A stretch of 64,000 nucleotides of DNA from Flaveria trinervia (lineage: Eukaryota > Streptophyta > Magnoliopsida > Asterales > Asteraceae), in assembly GCA_025506515.1 (NCBI GenBank), contig CM046442.1:14933687-14997686 (forward strand). Reading direction: 5' to 3'. Of the stretch, positions 1 through 13,087 are shown one piece after another (the first letter of the stretch is position 1; each line of letters begins with the position of its first letter). Below the pieces are notes generated by a model that did no database searches, had not been told where the DNA came from, and saw only the letters and a list, made by a program, of their open reading frames with translations. A program made the position numbers and the translations under genes.

Positions 1-805
1 ACACTAGCTTGTGCTGCTAGGTTGTCACCTTGAGCAATGAGCTCTAACATTTTTGGGACTAGGGCAGTTCCTACCCCAGAGAATCCAACAGTGGGCTTTC
101 TTAGTATTTTAAAGATGTCGGGCTTCATTTGTCCCAATTTAAGAATGTTACCTGTTTCCCTCAACTGTGAGCCCAGTTCACAGTTAAGAATGTACTGGAC
201 ATATCTAGGAAACATGTAATATTCTAAGGAGTCTTTTTGCAAGTAAATTAGTATAAACAAATTGAGAACACCTGAATTTGACCCCTTGAATCATTCCATG
301 GATTATGAAGGGAGATCCTCAGGAATTTGGTCCCATCCATCATTTGATAAGCTGTGGATGACCACATGGAGCAGGAATCTCCATTGGGATGAGACCTTCC
401 CTTCCTAAAGGTCTTTACAGAGAAATCTTCCTCATATCCCATCTGCTCAAAAGAATGATTGAGAGCTTCCTTTGGGAAGAACACCTCACCTTCTTCATCA
501 TCCAGCTGAAGATGCATGTTGATGATGGCCGGAGTGATGAAGACTGTTCTCCCCTGCACTGTGGCAGATAGTGCCTTCTCCCCATCCAAAACAACCTCTT
601 GGTAGGTTTTCCAGAAATCTAGCAGATGATCCTCATAGAGTGGAGGATCAATGGTTAGGGAGGTGAAGTAGTTTGACAGAGATAAGAAATGGCAGACCTT
701 TGAGAAATGAGGATCTTTCTCAGAGCTTAACAGAGCAACCTGATTATGTTGTCTGTGTAGCTTCATGGTAAAGTTGGGGTCATTTCTGTGAGCAAGGTTG
801 ACCAT
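1..805 (-). pseudogene. Element 0 env-position ORF (plant transposon domain also labelled longin-like), partial
   Basis: An open frame from 805 to 248 (185 codons) carries the segment LYEDHLLDFWKTY and, further on, ITPAIINMHLQLDDEEGEVF. Below about 400 the similarity jumps to another frame (a one-base lesion), where QWRFLLHVVIHSLS-like residues are read. In 247-1 it continues with YMFPRYVQYIL and KPTVGFSGVGTALVPKML, then leaves the window. The same order (FW segment, ITPAI..LQLDD, QW.FL, YPRF) occurs in the downstream ORF of element 1. I recall this domain from Asteraceae proteins auto-annotated as synaptobrevin/longin-like or putative plant transposon protein; that link is from memory. Its function in the element is unknown. 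I see no signal peptide or fusion machinery to support a true envelope. Confidence 0.65.
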
Positions 806-1510
806 TTTGAAGTAGCTAAGGATGAAGAAAGAAGAGAAAGGAATTTCAGAGAGAAATTTGGGTTTTTAGGTTGGAGGAAGAACAAATGATAGAAAGAGGG
901 GGAAACCGTTGAGTATATATGTGAAAAGGATTTCAGATAAAGTTTAATGAAAAAGGATAAACTTTGAATTCTGGATGTCGGTCCCACCTCTGAAAAAGTA
1001 GTTTACTTTTGCTCAAAAAGTAGTTTTCATGGAATTCAAAAGACTTCCGAAGGTTATTATCTTCGAAAGTTTTAATTAAAAAGCTTCCGAAGCTAAAATG
1101 ACTTCGGAAGAATTTCCTGAGAGATTTGAGAATTTTGTTTCGGAAGAGAAATTAAAACTTAAATGCTTTGTATGTAAAACTACAAAGCTTCCGAGAGTTA
1201 ATTTTGCTTCGGAAGTAAATGGTTCTTAAAAATAAGTAAGTGTCTGAGACAAAAATTTAAGCTTCGGAAGATAAATCTGAGAGGTCTTCCGAAGGTAAAT
1301 TTCTTAGACAGTTATTTATTTTAAAGACATGATTTGCTTCCGAAGTTAAAAGTATAACTTCCAAAGTATGAAATTTTCAAATAATCTAAGGAAAGTCTTC
1401 AGAAAAAGATTTTAATCCAAGAAAAACATGAGCTTATGAAAGTGATGAACTTAGACAACTTAGGACACACATATTTTAAGAAATAATAAAAATTAGTTTT
1501 AAGAAAAAAA
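806..1510 (-). repeat. Element 0 spacer between pol and env-position ORF with dispersed TTCCGAA palindromes
   Basis: About 700 noncoding bases. Between 1044 and 1370 I count about eleven copies or near copies of CTTCCGAAG or CTTCGGAAG, in both centres, spaced roughly 20-50 bases apart. The same 9-base palindrome recurs in the 5' LTR of this element (31341-31450) and in its late gag region (28200-28350). Confidence 0.8.
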
Positions 1511-1857
1511 CTACTCAAGGTTGATCATCCCAATAGCTGATATTAGATATTTAAATCTCTGTTCATGAAAGGCCTTTGTAAACAGATCAACATATTGTTC
1601 GTCTGTGTGAACCTTGACTAGTTTATTAGTCCCTTTTCATACTTATCTATTATTAAACGATACCTGATATTAATGTGCTTTGTCCTTGAGTGCTGCACAT
1701 GATTCTCTATGATGAGATAGCACTGTTGTTGTCTATATGAATGGGAGTCTCCTTGAAGTTTAATCCATAGTCTAGCATTTGATTCTGAATCCAAAGCACT
1801 TGAGCACAACAGCTAGCAGCAGCAATGTATTCAGCTTCAGCAGTTGATGCAGAGACA
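1511..1857 (-). pseudogene. Element 0 RNase H, C-terminal piece
   Basis: Read on the minus strand from the CAGGA duplication: the copia RNase H segment TAEAEYIAAASCCAQVLW, then NNSAI, a stop and frameshift near 1709, then HSRTKHINIRYRLI and VDLFTKAF, ending in MINLE and a TAG at 1511-1513. It is the direct continuation of the piece ending at 24861 (CQFLGG...WQCKKQSC), from which it is separated by the insertion of element 1. The active-site acidic residue of AEAEY is present, but the frame is broken. Confidence 0.85.
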
Positions 1858-1862
1858 CAGGA
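1858..1862. repeat. Target site duplication of element 1, left copy (CAGGA)
   Basis: CAGGA precedes the TG of the element 1 LTR here and follows the CA end at 24856-24860. Removing element 1 and one copy rejoins the RNase H frame of element 0. Confidence 0.9.
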
Positions 1863-2699
1863 TGTAAAGATCTCAGCATCTAGTTTGATCAATTAGAGTG
1901 GATTCGTAGCGGAATGAGCCACGAATTAACAAATTTAAACAAGAACACATGAAATTTATCAATGAAACAGTGTTGTTATAGAGAGAGAATTTCTGCCAAA
2001 AGGAATATATTCATTCAATACCGCTTCGGCTGGTTTCCGCCCAGTTACAATAGGTCATCTTTCCTTTTATAAAGGAAGCTGACGTCAGCTGATGTCACTT
2101 GACAGTGACATCTAACTGTTATTTAACTACTGAAAGTTAACATAACTACTGAGATGTCAAACAGCTGGCATCTTCTTACAAAATACCAAGTGCTAACTAT
2201 CACTACAACTACTGAAAAGAAACTACTGAAACAATAACGACTGAAGAACATGCTCTTCAGTCATTTTACAAGTACTGAAATAGAAAAGAAAACTACTAAA
2301 AGGAAACCATCACAACAACTGAAGAATGCTTCTTCAGCTGTTGTGACAAACTCTGAAGGCTTCAGTACTTGGACTTCTTGAACTCAGATGTTGTCATCAG
2401 CTGATGTCTTCAGATGTTGTCTTCAGTCTTTGTACTTCAGCTGTTGATCTTCAGTACTTTAGTCTTTAGCTGTTGATCTTCGACTTTGGTCTTCAGCTGT
2501 TGAAGTCTTCAGTACTTTAGTCTTCAGCTGTTGATCTTTAGACTTTGGTCTTTAGTTGTTGAAGTCTTCAGTACTTTAGTCTTCGGCTGTGATCTTCAGA
2601 CTTTGTCAAACAGCTGATCAAGTCTTCAGCAGTTGTTGTGATGTCTTGTGGGACTTAAAGGTTTTTCTGATCTGGCTCATTGGTTCTTTTCGTCCAACA
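1863..2699 (-). repeat. Element 1 3' LTR
   Basis: It matches the split 5' LTR along its length. In window orientation it starts TGTAAAGATCTC and ends CGTCCAACA. The middle (about 2330-2640) is a low-complexity run of CTTCAG, CAGCTG and AGTACT words. A TATA-like stretch near 2065-2075 and the palindrome TGACGTCA at 2080-2087 mark the promoter region. Confidence 0.9.
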
Positions 2700-2712
2700 A
2701 CTCCCCTGAACC
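2700..2712 (-). promoter_or_regulatory. Element 1 polypurine tract
   Basis: On the minus strand the sequence just inside the 3' LTR reads TTCAGGGGAGT followed by TGTTGGAC, a purine run abutting the LTR start, as expected for plus-strand priming. Element 2 has the equivalent CAGGGGGAGT at 23859. Confidence 0.75.
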
Positions 2713-2897
2713 AATGCAGCCAAAACCTTTAAGCTTATTGAAGATATCCCACTTATTATGGCAGAAAGATTGGTCTTTTTGTCTTCTAGATCAACTCAGA
2801 AGTGACCTTGTAAGCACAGGCCTGGGAAGAAGTCTTAATGACCTGTTTGACAAAGGATGGATGGGAACTCTGTCTTGGGGAACTGGACACAGAGCTG

Positions 2898-5800
2898 TTA
2901 CCCCATCCATGAGATCAACTTCCCAACTATGAGTCTGTAAGACTCCCTTGTATAAGCCTCAAGGAAGATTACTTGTTCCTCCATGGTAAGCTCTTCTGCT
3001 TCTCCTTCAAAGAGTGACTCTGGCCCATAATACTCAGAGAGGTATTTGACCTGCTTCCTATTTTTTAGTTCCACAGTTTTATGACTCTATATGCGAATTC
3101 ATCTGGGTGAATACCCTCTAAGAACAACTGGAGCTCATTCTTTCTAACTTCCTCAAGCCTCCTATACACTAACCCCTTTTTCACTATTTTATTCTCCAGC
3201 ATATTTTGTGGGGTCAGTTTAGCTTTATAGGCTTTCTTGAAGTCATCTAGGATCTCCCAAGGTGATACTACAAAGGCCAGTGAGATCACTTCATCTACAA
3301 TCTTCTTTACTTGGCCAATGTATCTCTGTGGAATATTTTTTCTTTTGAATCCTATGAGACATCCTGGGATCAGGCCAAATCCTCACTCTCTCTTTTTGAT
3401 ATTGAAAGGTATGTCTGAGAGTGTATAATCTCTGAGCATGTTTCTTCATATTGATGATTGAAGATGTGGCAGCGTATGCTTTGTCGACTCTTCTCAACAG
3501 TTCCTCACATGTTGTTTGTGAAGCTCTTCTTCTTCTAACTTCACTTTCACAATTTGCCTTTGAGATTCAGGAGTAATTGTTGGAGGGTGACTTATGGCCT
3601 TAGGCAACTGTATAACAGCTGAGATTGGCAGCCTGTGTTCATCTTCATCATTATCTTCTTCTTCCTCTTCTAGCTTCAGTACCCTTCTTTCTCTTCTGGG
3701 GTACATCATCGGCTATTGGTTTTGTGGTAAGGGAATTGGTTTAGGGGTTTGTGGTTGTGGTGGTTTTGGTGTGGGAATTTGACAGGCTGTTCTAGCATTT
3801 TGGATATAAGTGAGGCTTTAGATTGTTTGACCAGTTCAGTCCGGCTCCCAGCACCAGCTTCATTCAAGGCTTCAATGACCAGCCCTTTGGTATATACTTC
3901 AGACGAACAGATCTTGGTGGTTATTGCCAAGATGTTGTCCCTGGACCATGACTTGATTTCAATAAATGATCTTCCAAGATGCTTAGCTATGAACCTGATC
4001 ATGATTTCCAGCATTTCCCTTTCCAACACACTGTAACTTGTCCATCTTGCTTGGATTTCTTCAATCTCCAATCTTCTAATTTCTGAGTCAAGTTTTTCAG
4101 TGTCATGACCTTGCCTAAACAGCTGATCAATGATGTTATCCATTGATCGCCTGTGTTGGGCATCAGCCTCCTTCACCATTTTCTCCAACTCCTTCTCCTT
4201 CTTTCCACTCTTCCTTTTCTTGTATGTGACATGAAAGTCTTTAGTACTTTCAGTCACTTTCTCCATTTTAGCTTCTTTCTCCTTCTCAGTCTCTACACCC
4301 AACTCCTTCTCATTTTCCACCTCTATCTCTTTTCTTTCTCTTTCCCATCTTCAATCCTCTTTCGTTTTGCTTTCACTGACTGAATCTCCCCCTTTTTGGT
4401 TGCATTGGTTGCAGGGTTTGATTGTCAGAAAGCCTTTTGCTCACAACTTCCTCTATGAAGGGTTGGATAACCTAGGGAAGCCTCTCATCAAGGGTTTTAA
4501 TCACTATATCAGTGATAATGGTGTGATGAGAGGTAAGGAATTTTGAAATAGCAGCTATTTGCTCAGGGGGTTCTGTCCCTGAGAGATAGTGCCAGAAGTA
4601 GAGGCAGGTGGCTGAGTGTTTTGGAGTGGCTCTGTGTATAAGAGACCTTCAGAGGAAGGTGCCATCTGTTGGTGTATTGGGGCAGATGGACTTAGATCCT
4701 GAGACGTTTTGGCTAGCAGCTCTTTGAGTCTGCTCACCTCAGCCTCTAGGATAGTGTTGTGGGCTAAGACATCATAGAAGAAACCAAGTCATCATCAGTT
4801 TGTGTTGAATCATCTGACCTCCTGATAGAATCAGGATGTACATGCAATGTGTGTAGATCAGTATAAGCATGTGCCCCTTGGTCTTGGTTCCGGGGACTTC
4901 AGCCTCAGGACTTTGTCCTTCATTGGCTGTTGCCTCTGGTGAGGTCTTATAGATGTTACCATTTCATCCTGGTCATTTGCTGAAAAGGGGAAGTGGCAGC
5001 CTCACCAGATGTTCTAACCTCCTCTGCTACACTAGGAGATTGAACAGTATAACCCCTGTGCTGTGGGTAGCAGCAGCATTTGGATCCTCCCCCTCAATTG
5101 TTGAGGCTATCCCAGTTTTGATTGGTATCTGGGGAGGGGGTGAGGAATGCAACTGACTCAGCACTATTGCAATATTATGGTAGACTTTAGGGGGCGGTTG
5201 TAGTGGGAGATGGTGTGTAGAAGCAGTATGCACCCGGGGAGAGTGGTGCGTTTCAATGGCAACCTCCTCAAATGAGGAAGGTCCAGATTGTATAGGTGCC
5301 CCGAATGTGGTAGCTGCAGGCTCCTGTTGAGAGGAAGCCGAGCGGTTGAGGTTGGGTGAGTACTTGTAGCTACTGGGGGATTATGGCGAGTAGATATATC
5401 TCGGTGTTGTAGGGACATCCTCAGGGGACTCATTTCCCTGAGTAGCCGTTTGGGATTCTTGTGTTTGGGTTTGGTGGGGACTTTGGATTTGGAGGTGGTG
5501 GCTGTGGGTTCCAGCTGCGTGGGTTTTTGCAGCTTGGCAGCTTGTTTGAGTGACTGGTCTGAGTTGTTCCTAGAGTATACTCAGGCAATACAGCCATGGC
5601 AGGGACTCCAAGGCCAACAAGTCCCTCAGCTTTCAGCTGGTTCTCTATAATGGCCATTATGAACCGTGGATATAATATCACGGGGAGCAATAGGTTTTGA
5701 GACCATATCCTTAAGTTCAAGAAATATTATTGCAGAAAATTAAGTTTGTTGCTCAAGGATAGAGAAGAATACCTGTTGCCACCTGGTTGACATTTGATCC

Positions 5801-6246
5801 CAAGAAGAAGTCTTAGGGGCTAGGCAGACATTCACCATATGAAAAATAAGGCGTTCCGCGTCATGGAAATGCTTCTTTAGGATGGTAGAAGCGCTGAGGT
5901 TACCCTGGTATCCATGTGGGCAAAGGATAGATCAGTGGTGCCCTTTGAATATCCAGCGGGAAGGTGGCATCATCCAGTTGTAGGGTTTGGCGAAGGATTG
6001 CCGGAGTGATGACCACTTACGGTAGTTGACGAACGACTGGAGAGACTCGGTGTCATTCTCCCTAGTGGTAGGGTGACGTTCGTCCAGAACTGATTTAGGG
6101 ATTCGGCATAAATGGTAGGATTGATAAGGAAGGCCGTTTGTGGAGAATGGACCATTAGATCAATGGCAGTATCAAACTTCGTCCAGAGGGTGATTTGGTA
6201 AGGTAGCAACACAGTTGTGTCTTGGTTTAAGCTGCATGGTCGCCAT
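2898..6246 (-). pseudogene. Element 1 env-position ORF, long, frameshifted
   Basis: About 3.35 kb of decayed coding sequence beginning at an ATG at 6246. Order: FDTAIDLMVHSP and LNQFW, ITPAILRQTLQLDD, YPRFIMAIIENQL (about 5650), a Pro/Ser/Thr-rich stretch with VLSQLHSSPPPQ (about 5150), LKELLAKTSQDLSP (about 4720), then a Lys/Glu-rich coiled-coil segment with DNIIDQLFRQGHDTEKLDSEIRRLEIEE split over the frame 4320-3706. Further pieces (3709-3494, 3497-3291, 3289-3065) read as one chain in shifting frames, ending TMEEQVIFLEAYTRESY...SWMG with a stop at 2898. Known: some Sireviruses carry an env-like gene here. I see no membrane segments, so an envelope role is unsupported. Intact length would be roughly 1100 residues. 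Confidence 0.65.
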
Positions 6247-6933
6247 TAATGTGAGAGAAGGTTCGGAGGTTTTGAACGTTAGGTTTGAGATCATGAAGCT
6301 CTATAGGAGTAGGTATTTATAGGGTATGGGTTATAAAACAACTGAAGGGTTTGGTGTTAATCATCAGTAGTTTTAAATGACTGATGACATGGTATTAACC
6401 TTCAGAGGTTGAAACAACTGAAGTCTTGGTTTTAGGCATCAACAGTTATAAAACTACTAAAAACCATGGTTTTGACTTCAGATGTTGGAACAACTGAGGA
6501 CTTGGTGTTAGTCATCAGTAGTTGTGAAACTACTGAAGACATGGTTTGTCATCAGTTGTTGTAAACGACTAAGACTTGGTGTTAGTCATCAGTAGTTGTG
6601 AAACTACTGAAGACATTAGTTTTGCTTCAGTTGTTTAAGATGAAACAACAGTTGTTTAAGATGAAACAACAGTTGTAAAACGACTGAAGAGAAAATTCCC
6701 ATCAGTAGTTTTCGTCAATTCTTAGCTTTTCAGTTGTTTCATACTGTCCTCAACACTTACTCATCAGACTTTTAGCTGTTTTCAGTATTTCATAGGACAT
6801 CAGTACTTATCTGCTTTTACTGACATCAGTAGTTATAACTGCATCAGATTTTTTTAACAGAATCAGTATATATTTGTGAGATGTTTACTATGATCATCAG
6901 TTCTTGTTTACTGAGATCATCAGTAGTTGTCAC
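6247..6933 (-). repeat. Element 1 spacer after pol with hairpin repeats
   Basis: Noncoding. Between about 6370 and 6700 a module of about 60 bases recurs, containing CAGTAGTTGTGAAACTACTG, an inverted repeat with 8-base arms. Related words CAACAGTTG and AACGACTGAAG follow. Element 2 has the same modules at 21540-21800. Confidence 0.75.
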
Positions 6934-9900
6934 TTATTCTAGCTGCATCATACCAAGCCTTAACACTAGGTTTTGGAAAGTTGAACTATCCAAAGGCTTA
7001 GTAAAAAGGTCCGCAAGCTCATCAGCACTAGGCACAAACTTTGGATCAATCAGACCTTTTTCAAAACAGTCCCTAATAAAATGGTGTCTGATCTCTATAT
7101 GTTTGGTCCTAGAATGCTGGACAGGATTCTTGACAATGCAAAGAGCTGAAGCACTGCCCATTAATAATGGAGTCTTAGTCTCTGTAATGCCATAATCCAA
7201 AAGTTGGTTTTGAAGCCAGAGTACCTGAGATGTACAACTTGCAGCAGCAATGTACTCTGCTTTAGAAGTGGATGTAGCAACATATGTTTGTTTCTTACTC
7301 TGCCAAGAAATCAAACTTTGCCTAGGAATTGACATCCACCAGAAGTTGACTTTCTGGTTAACTTACCCCTGCATAGTCACTATCAGAAAAAGAACTAATT
7401 TGCAAGAGTGCCTAGTGGAATACCATAAACTAGAGATTGTGTACCTTGCAGATATCTAAAGATCCTCTTTTCTGAGCAGCCTGAAATCTAGCACAAACAC
7501 AAGTTGCAAACATGATATCTGGTCTAGAAGCTGTTAAGTACATCAAGGACCCAATCATACATCTGTAAGTGTGTCATCAACAACTTTACCTTTCTGATCT
7601 GCATCCAGTTAAGTGGTGTGGCACATGGGAGTAGAACAGGGCTTACATTTTGTAAATCAAACTTATTCAAAAGATCTTTTGTATATTTAGACTGATGAAT
7701 GAAAGTCCCATCAGCCATTTGTTTGATTTGCAATCCTAGAAAGAACTGTAATTCTCCCATTGCACTCATTTCAAACTTCTTTTGCATTAAATTGGGAAAA
7801 TCATCACACAACTGGGGATCAGAGGATGCAAAAATAATATCATCAACATAAATTTGAACAAGTAGCTTATGCTAATCCACCTTCTTAATGAACAAAGTTT
7901 TATCTACGGAGCCTCTAGTGAAATTATTTTGAAGAATAAAATTTGATAATGTCCCATACCAGGCTCTAGGAGCTTGTTTCAACCCATAAAGAGCCTTATC
8001 AAGCTTGTATACCCAATCTGGATGTTTATTATCCTCAAAACCTGGTGGTTGACACACATAAACCTCTTCTTTTATTTTACCATATAAAAATGCACTTTTA
8101 ACATCCATTTGAAAAGCTTTAAGATTGTGGAATACAACATAGGCTAAGAACAATCTAATTGCCTCCAATCTGGCTACAGGAGCAAAGGTTTCATCATAAT
8201 CAATACCTTCTTCCTGTGCAAACCCCTGAACAACCAGTCTGGCCTTGTTCTTAACAATAAGCCCCTTTTCATCTATTTTATTCCTAAACACCCATTTAGT
8301 GCCTATTGCACACTTACCTGGGGGTAGAGGAACTAGTTCCCACACTTGCTGCTGTTGAACTGAAGTAGCTCAAGCTGCATGGCTTCAACCCATCCATTGT
8401 CCCTTAAAGCAATGTGATAGTTCTTTGGCTCTTGCTGACTAATGAAGAGAGCATAGAAGCAGAAATTGGACAATTGACTTCTTGTTGAAACTCCAGCATT
8501 GATATCACCAATGATTTGAGACATTGGGTGATTCTTCAGCACTTAATAAACATGAGATCTGTGCAAGTGTTTGTAGGACCTTCAGCAACAGCAGATAGTG
8601 ATGCAGACTCTTGAAACCAAGAATGAGATGGCAAATCAAAAGATGTAGAGGAATCAGAGATCTCATCAGCATTTGTTGTGGATGGAACTGCTGAAGCTAC
8701 AGGAACATCAAGTTTAGTGGACTCAGGTATTGATCACTAAACTTGAATAGGTGAGTATTGATATTATCATCATCATCAATACCACCAGGTGAGAACTGTT
8801 GACAGGAGCAACAGCTGAAGCCTGATAAGGAACATATTGCAGTATGTCCAAATCAAATAACTCCACAGGGTTTTGTGGAATCTTGTCCTTTGGAGATTCA
8901 TTAAACTTCACATGCAAGTCTCTTCAACTATCTTTGTTCTGCAGTTGAAGACTCTGTATGCCTTGCAAGTAGATGAATAACCAACAAAATACCCTGCATC
9001 CACCTTAGGATCAAATTTGTGGAGTTGATCCTTTGTGTTGAGAATGAAACAAGGACACCCAAAGGCTCTGAAAAATGAAATTAGAGGAGCCAAATGATGT
9101 AGAACTTCATATGGAGTCTTCATCAACCTCTGATTTACTAAGGCTCTATTCTGCACATAGCAAGCTGTGTTAACAGCTTCAGCCCAAAAGTCAGTGGCAA
9201 ACCAGAGTCAGCCAACATGGACCTTGCAGCTTCAATTAGGGTCCTGTTCTTTCTCTCGACTACTCCATTTTGTTCTAGAGTCCTTGGGATGCTAAACTGC
9301 CTCTTGATTCCCTTTGAGAGATAAAAATCATCAAGTGTATGGTTTCTGAATTCTGTTCCATTATCACTTCTGATACACTTGACAGATAGGGAATATTGCT
9401 TCTCAACATACAACACAAAGTTTATAATCGTCTGAGCAGCCTCATCCTTTGAATGCAAGAAGAAAGTCCATACAAATCTGGAGTAATCATCCACAATTAC
9501 CAGACAGTATTCTTCTTTGCCATACTCATTACTCTCACAGGACCAAAGATATCCATGTGTAGTAATTGCAAGCAGGAATGGACTTAGGTTCTTCAATAGG
9601 AGGGAATGAGACTTTGTGCTGTTTTCCTTTCAAACAAGCAGTGCAGTTGTCTTCACATCTGAACTCCTTCATAGGCAATCCCCTTACTAAACCATGATGT
9701 ATCAGCTGATTCAGTTTTAAGATTCACATGACCCAGCCTTCTATGCCATAGAATAGATTCTTGAGGAGAAGCCTTGGAAAATAGGCAAAGATGGCCTTTG
9801 AGATCTATTTTCTTGGAAAGATCTAAGGCATACACTCTTCCTGTCCTGTTGGCCCTCAGGAGAGTGTGATCATCCAACACCTTATCAATCAAACTCAAAA

Positions 9901-10460
9901 CTTTGGATGACAGAATCCTGCAGTTCTGACTGGTGAAAAGAGCAACATGGCCTTTATCACACATTTGACTGACACTTAAGAGATTGTACTTGAGATTCTC
10001 CACATGGTTAACATCATCAAACCTTATTTCCCTATTGGAGACAAAGCCTTTGCCAATGATGTAACCCTTAGCATCATTGCCAAAAGAAACAAACCCTTCT
10101 TTCCTTGAGAGTAATCATGAAGAAGAGAGTGTTCCCTGTCATATGCATAGATCCTCCACTGTCTACATACCAATGCTGCTACTGTGGCATGCTGAAGAAC
10201 CCTGCAATCATAATAAATTAGTTAGTTTTTAAGACCCAAACCTTTTTGGTTTTGGGTCTGTTCACATCAACAGATGGTAAACTAACAGATTTGCTATGAA
10301 GAACAGCCTGAGGGGATGGAGATGGTGAAGAAGAAGAATCCTTTGGCATGGATTTTCTTCTCTGTGGTTTCAGCACAGAGCATCTAATTGGTTGACTCTC
10401 CCCAATAGATGTTGAACCATCATAACAAGTTGTGTCTGATTCTGTGATAAAGCCTTCAGC
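6934..10460 (-). pseudogene. Element 1 pol polyprotein (protease, integrase, RT, RNase H)
   Basis: In minus-strand order: protease active site YVDSGGSMHMTG near 10180-10145; GAG-pre-integrase motif LWHRRLGHVN near 9745; integrase with VDDYSRFVW (about 9500), SDNGTEF (about 9365) and NGVVERKNRT (about 9265), so the DDE residues are present; RT from WELVPLPPGK (8345) through QMDVKSAFLYG, ALYGLKQAPRAWY and YVDDIIF (about 7850); RNase H with TSKAEYIAAAS and HSRTKHIEIRHHF, ending GMMQLE and a stop at 6934. A TAG just before YVDD (about 7872) replaces a CAG kept in element 2. Other frameshifts lie near 8540, 8900 and 9150. Inactive. Confidence 0.85.
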
Positions 10461-13087
10461 TCATCGACACATTAGTGCTTGAGATTGATGGATTCCTGTG
10501 TTGTACCATCTCCCTTTGAGCAACCTTAGCTGTTGCCTGATTAACCCCTTCCTTTTTGGATTTCTTTTGGATTTTGGGGTTACAGGTTTTGATGTTGCTG
10601 GTACAAACTTGGTTTCAAACTCAGTTTTCATTTTATCCATTTTCTTTTTAATGTTCTCATTGTGTTTGAGTTTGGAGCCCTTTTTATACCACAATCATCA
10701 GTAAGATGATTGAATAAGCCATATTTCACATGGCTTTTTCTTCATCTTAAGTTGATCATCTGCTGAAGAAGATGAAACTACTGAAGACTTATTCTTCAGC
10801 AGTTTGCGCCAGTACTAGCAGTTTTCTTCCTTGCAGTACATGCTTTCTTGATATCTTCTTCAGTAGTTTTCCCACCCTTTCTACTGGCAGTTTTCTTTCC
10901 TTTAGTACATGCAGTAGTTTGGGTTTGTTCTCCAGGTGTTATGACTTGCTCTTTAGTACTTTCAGTACTTTGTGAAATACCACCTGGAGTGATTAACCTT
11001 TTGATCATGTGAGTGTCAGCATTTGAACCATCAACATCAGCTGATAGTTTTTGGGAGGAATTAATGCTGACTCCAACCTCTGATGGTGCTGTATCAGATA
11101 GTAGATCACATGATGAAAAGGATTGGTTATTGCTTTCTCCATCAGATTCTACCTCTGCTCTGGGAGTAAAATCTGTAGGAGGAGCAGTGTGATTATAACC
11201 AATGCCAAACTTCACATTGGAAGCAGACTGCTTACTGAAAAGCATTTCAAAACCCTTGCAGGAATGTACCCATCGATCACACTCTACCTGGGTAGCTGCA
11301 AGTGTTTCTTTGAGGTCTCTGTACTTCTCTAGAAGTACCTCTTCCCTAGCCTTATCATCAGTGATTTGGCATTTAAGTTTGTAAATCTCATCATTCTTAT
11401 CATTAAGCACAGACTCAAATTCAGCTTTTCTTTTGGATATTATTTGTTCTAGCTCAATGTTCTTGTTAATTAAAGCTACATTTGCTTCTCTAGTAGATGC
11501 AAATGCGGCTATGCATGTTTCAGAACATAGCTTGGCTTTGGCCTCAGAGGATACCTGTGATACCTGTGGTGTGGAGGCATTAGAGGATAAGGTATCAGTA
11601 GACTCCAGGGCCATAAGAGCAAGGTTTCCAAAAGGATTGTCACCACCATGTTGACCAGCACCAGAAAACAGTTGTTCATGACCAGACATATCATCTGGTA
11701 AACTGCTCCAGTCAACAACTCCTGGGTGTGAAAAAGCTGTGTTGTTGAGGTTGAGATTGTTGATGAGATTGGGAAGGTTGAGGCTCAGGAAGAGCAGGTG
11801 GTTGTTGAGCAATGGGTACTTCAACTTGACTGGTTTGTGGCATGTAATAGCAGGGATATGGATATGGCATTGGACCCTGAGGGACAAAATATGCAGGAGA
11901 TAGAGGTTGTGATTGATGACCAGAACTAGCAGGATGTTGCCCTCTGTTTTGTTGAATATTACTTGGAAAAGTCACAAAGGGTGCAGAGGAGTTAGATCCA
12001 GATGATCTACACTCTCTTGCAAAGTGCCCAAGCCTGTGGCATTTGTGACACCTCACTTACTCTTGTCAAAACCAACTTTGGTTTTGCCAGAGAGTCCAGG
12101 GAATTTCCTACCAGTTCTCTTGTAGAACTTCTGAGATCTGATATTAATCAAGGCCATTTGGCTCAGAATATCCATCTCTTCTAAGTCATCATCAGCTATA
12201 CCTTTCAAATCATCCATAATGAAGCACAAATTGTCACTATTACAGCCTGACTGACTATCAACACTCACAAATGCATGATCAGAACTGTTTGAATTGAAGA
12301 GAAATCTATATGCACATCATAATTACTTTCTGATGCAGCATATTCTGACTGACTTACCGACCAAGGCAGTGTTCCCTGGTACAAAGTCTTCAGTGAGCTT
12401 TCCTGATGATGCCAGTTTCCTTTTCTGCTCTATCTCTCTTTCAAATGTAAGCAGTTTCCCATGAAGTTGGGTGAGAGATAGGCTATCCAGATTTGCATTA
12501 GAGCGTAGGACAATTGTATATGTGTCCCATCTCTCAGGCAGTGTGATCTGAGGAATCTGTGGTTCATCTGGCTATTAGTGTATTCATGTTTGACCATTTT
12601 CAGCTCAGAGATCAAACATGAAAAACGCTCAAACTGTTGAGTTAGAGTCTCACCCTTCCTATGAGCAAATGTCTCATATTGTTGAGCAAGTATTTCCCTC
12701 TTGTTTTGCTAAGACCTCATCAGTACCACCAAATTGTTCTTTCAGTGCCTTCCAGAGGTCATGAGCAGTTTCATGATGCATAAGCCCAGAATAGATTTCA
12801 TTAGGCAGTGTCATGGCCAGAATTCCATGAGCTTTAGCATCAATCTCAAACAGTTTTCGATCCTCATCAGAGTATTGTTCCTTCTTCTTCGGAACCATTT
12901 GGTTGGTTTCCAGATTGTTCACCATAGGCTTATGCGGACCATGTACCATAGATGTCCAACAACCTGAACTGTTAACAGATAGGTGATAGAGCATTCTACG
13001 TTGCCATATGTTATACTCAGTCCTAACCAGCATCGGAGGCTTGGTTGAGGAACCAGTATTGTGAGGGTCATTAGAAGGAGTAGTCAT
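10461..13087 (-). pseudogene. Element 1 gag
   Basis: Starts at ATG 13087 with TPSNDPHNTGSSTKPPML, as in element 2. The first piece (137 codons) carries the capsid-like UBN2 region (HETAHDLWKALKEQFGG) and goes out of frame at an extra A near 12710. Later pieces are 12615-12430, 12268-12053 and 12056-11712 with a CCHC knuckle CHKCHRLGHFAREC, then 11720-10796, rich in helix-forming residues (IELEQIISKRKAEFES) and predicted as coiled coil. The last part (10694-10461) is Lys-rich. Frameshifts make it non-functional. Confidence 0.8.

Noticed and set aside
248..805. Env-position ORF as a true viral envelope gene
   Set aside because: No signal peptide, membrane anchor or cleavage site is visible. 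Position alone is not evidence.
1044..1370. TTCCGAA palindromes as heat-shock elements
   Set aside because: Heat-shock elements need a two-base gap between TTC and GAA. Here the gap is one base, so the match is not to that consensus.
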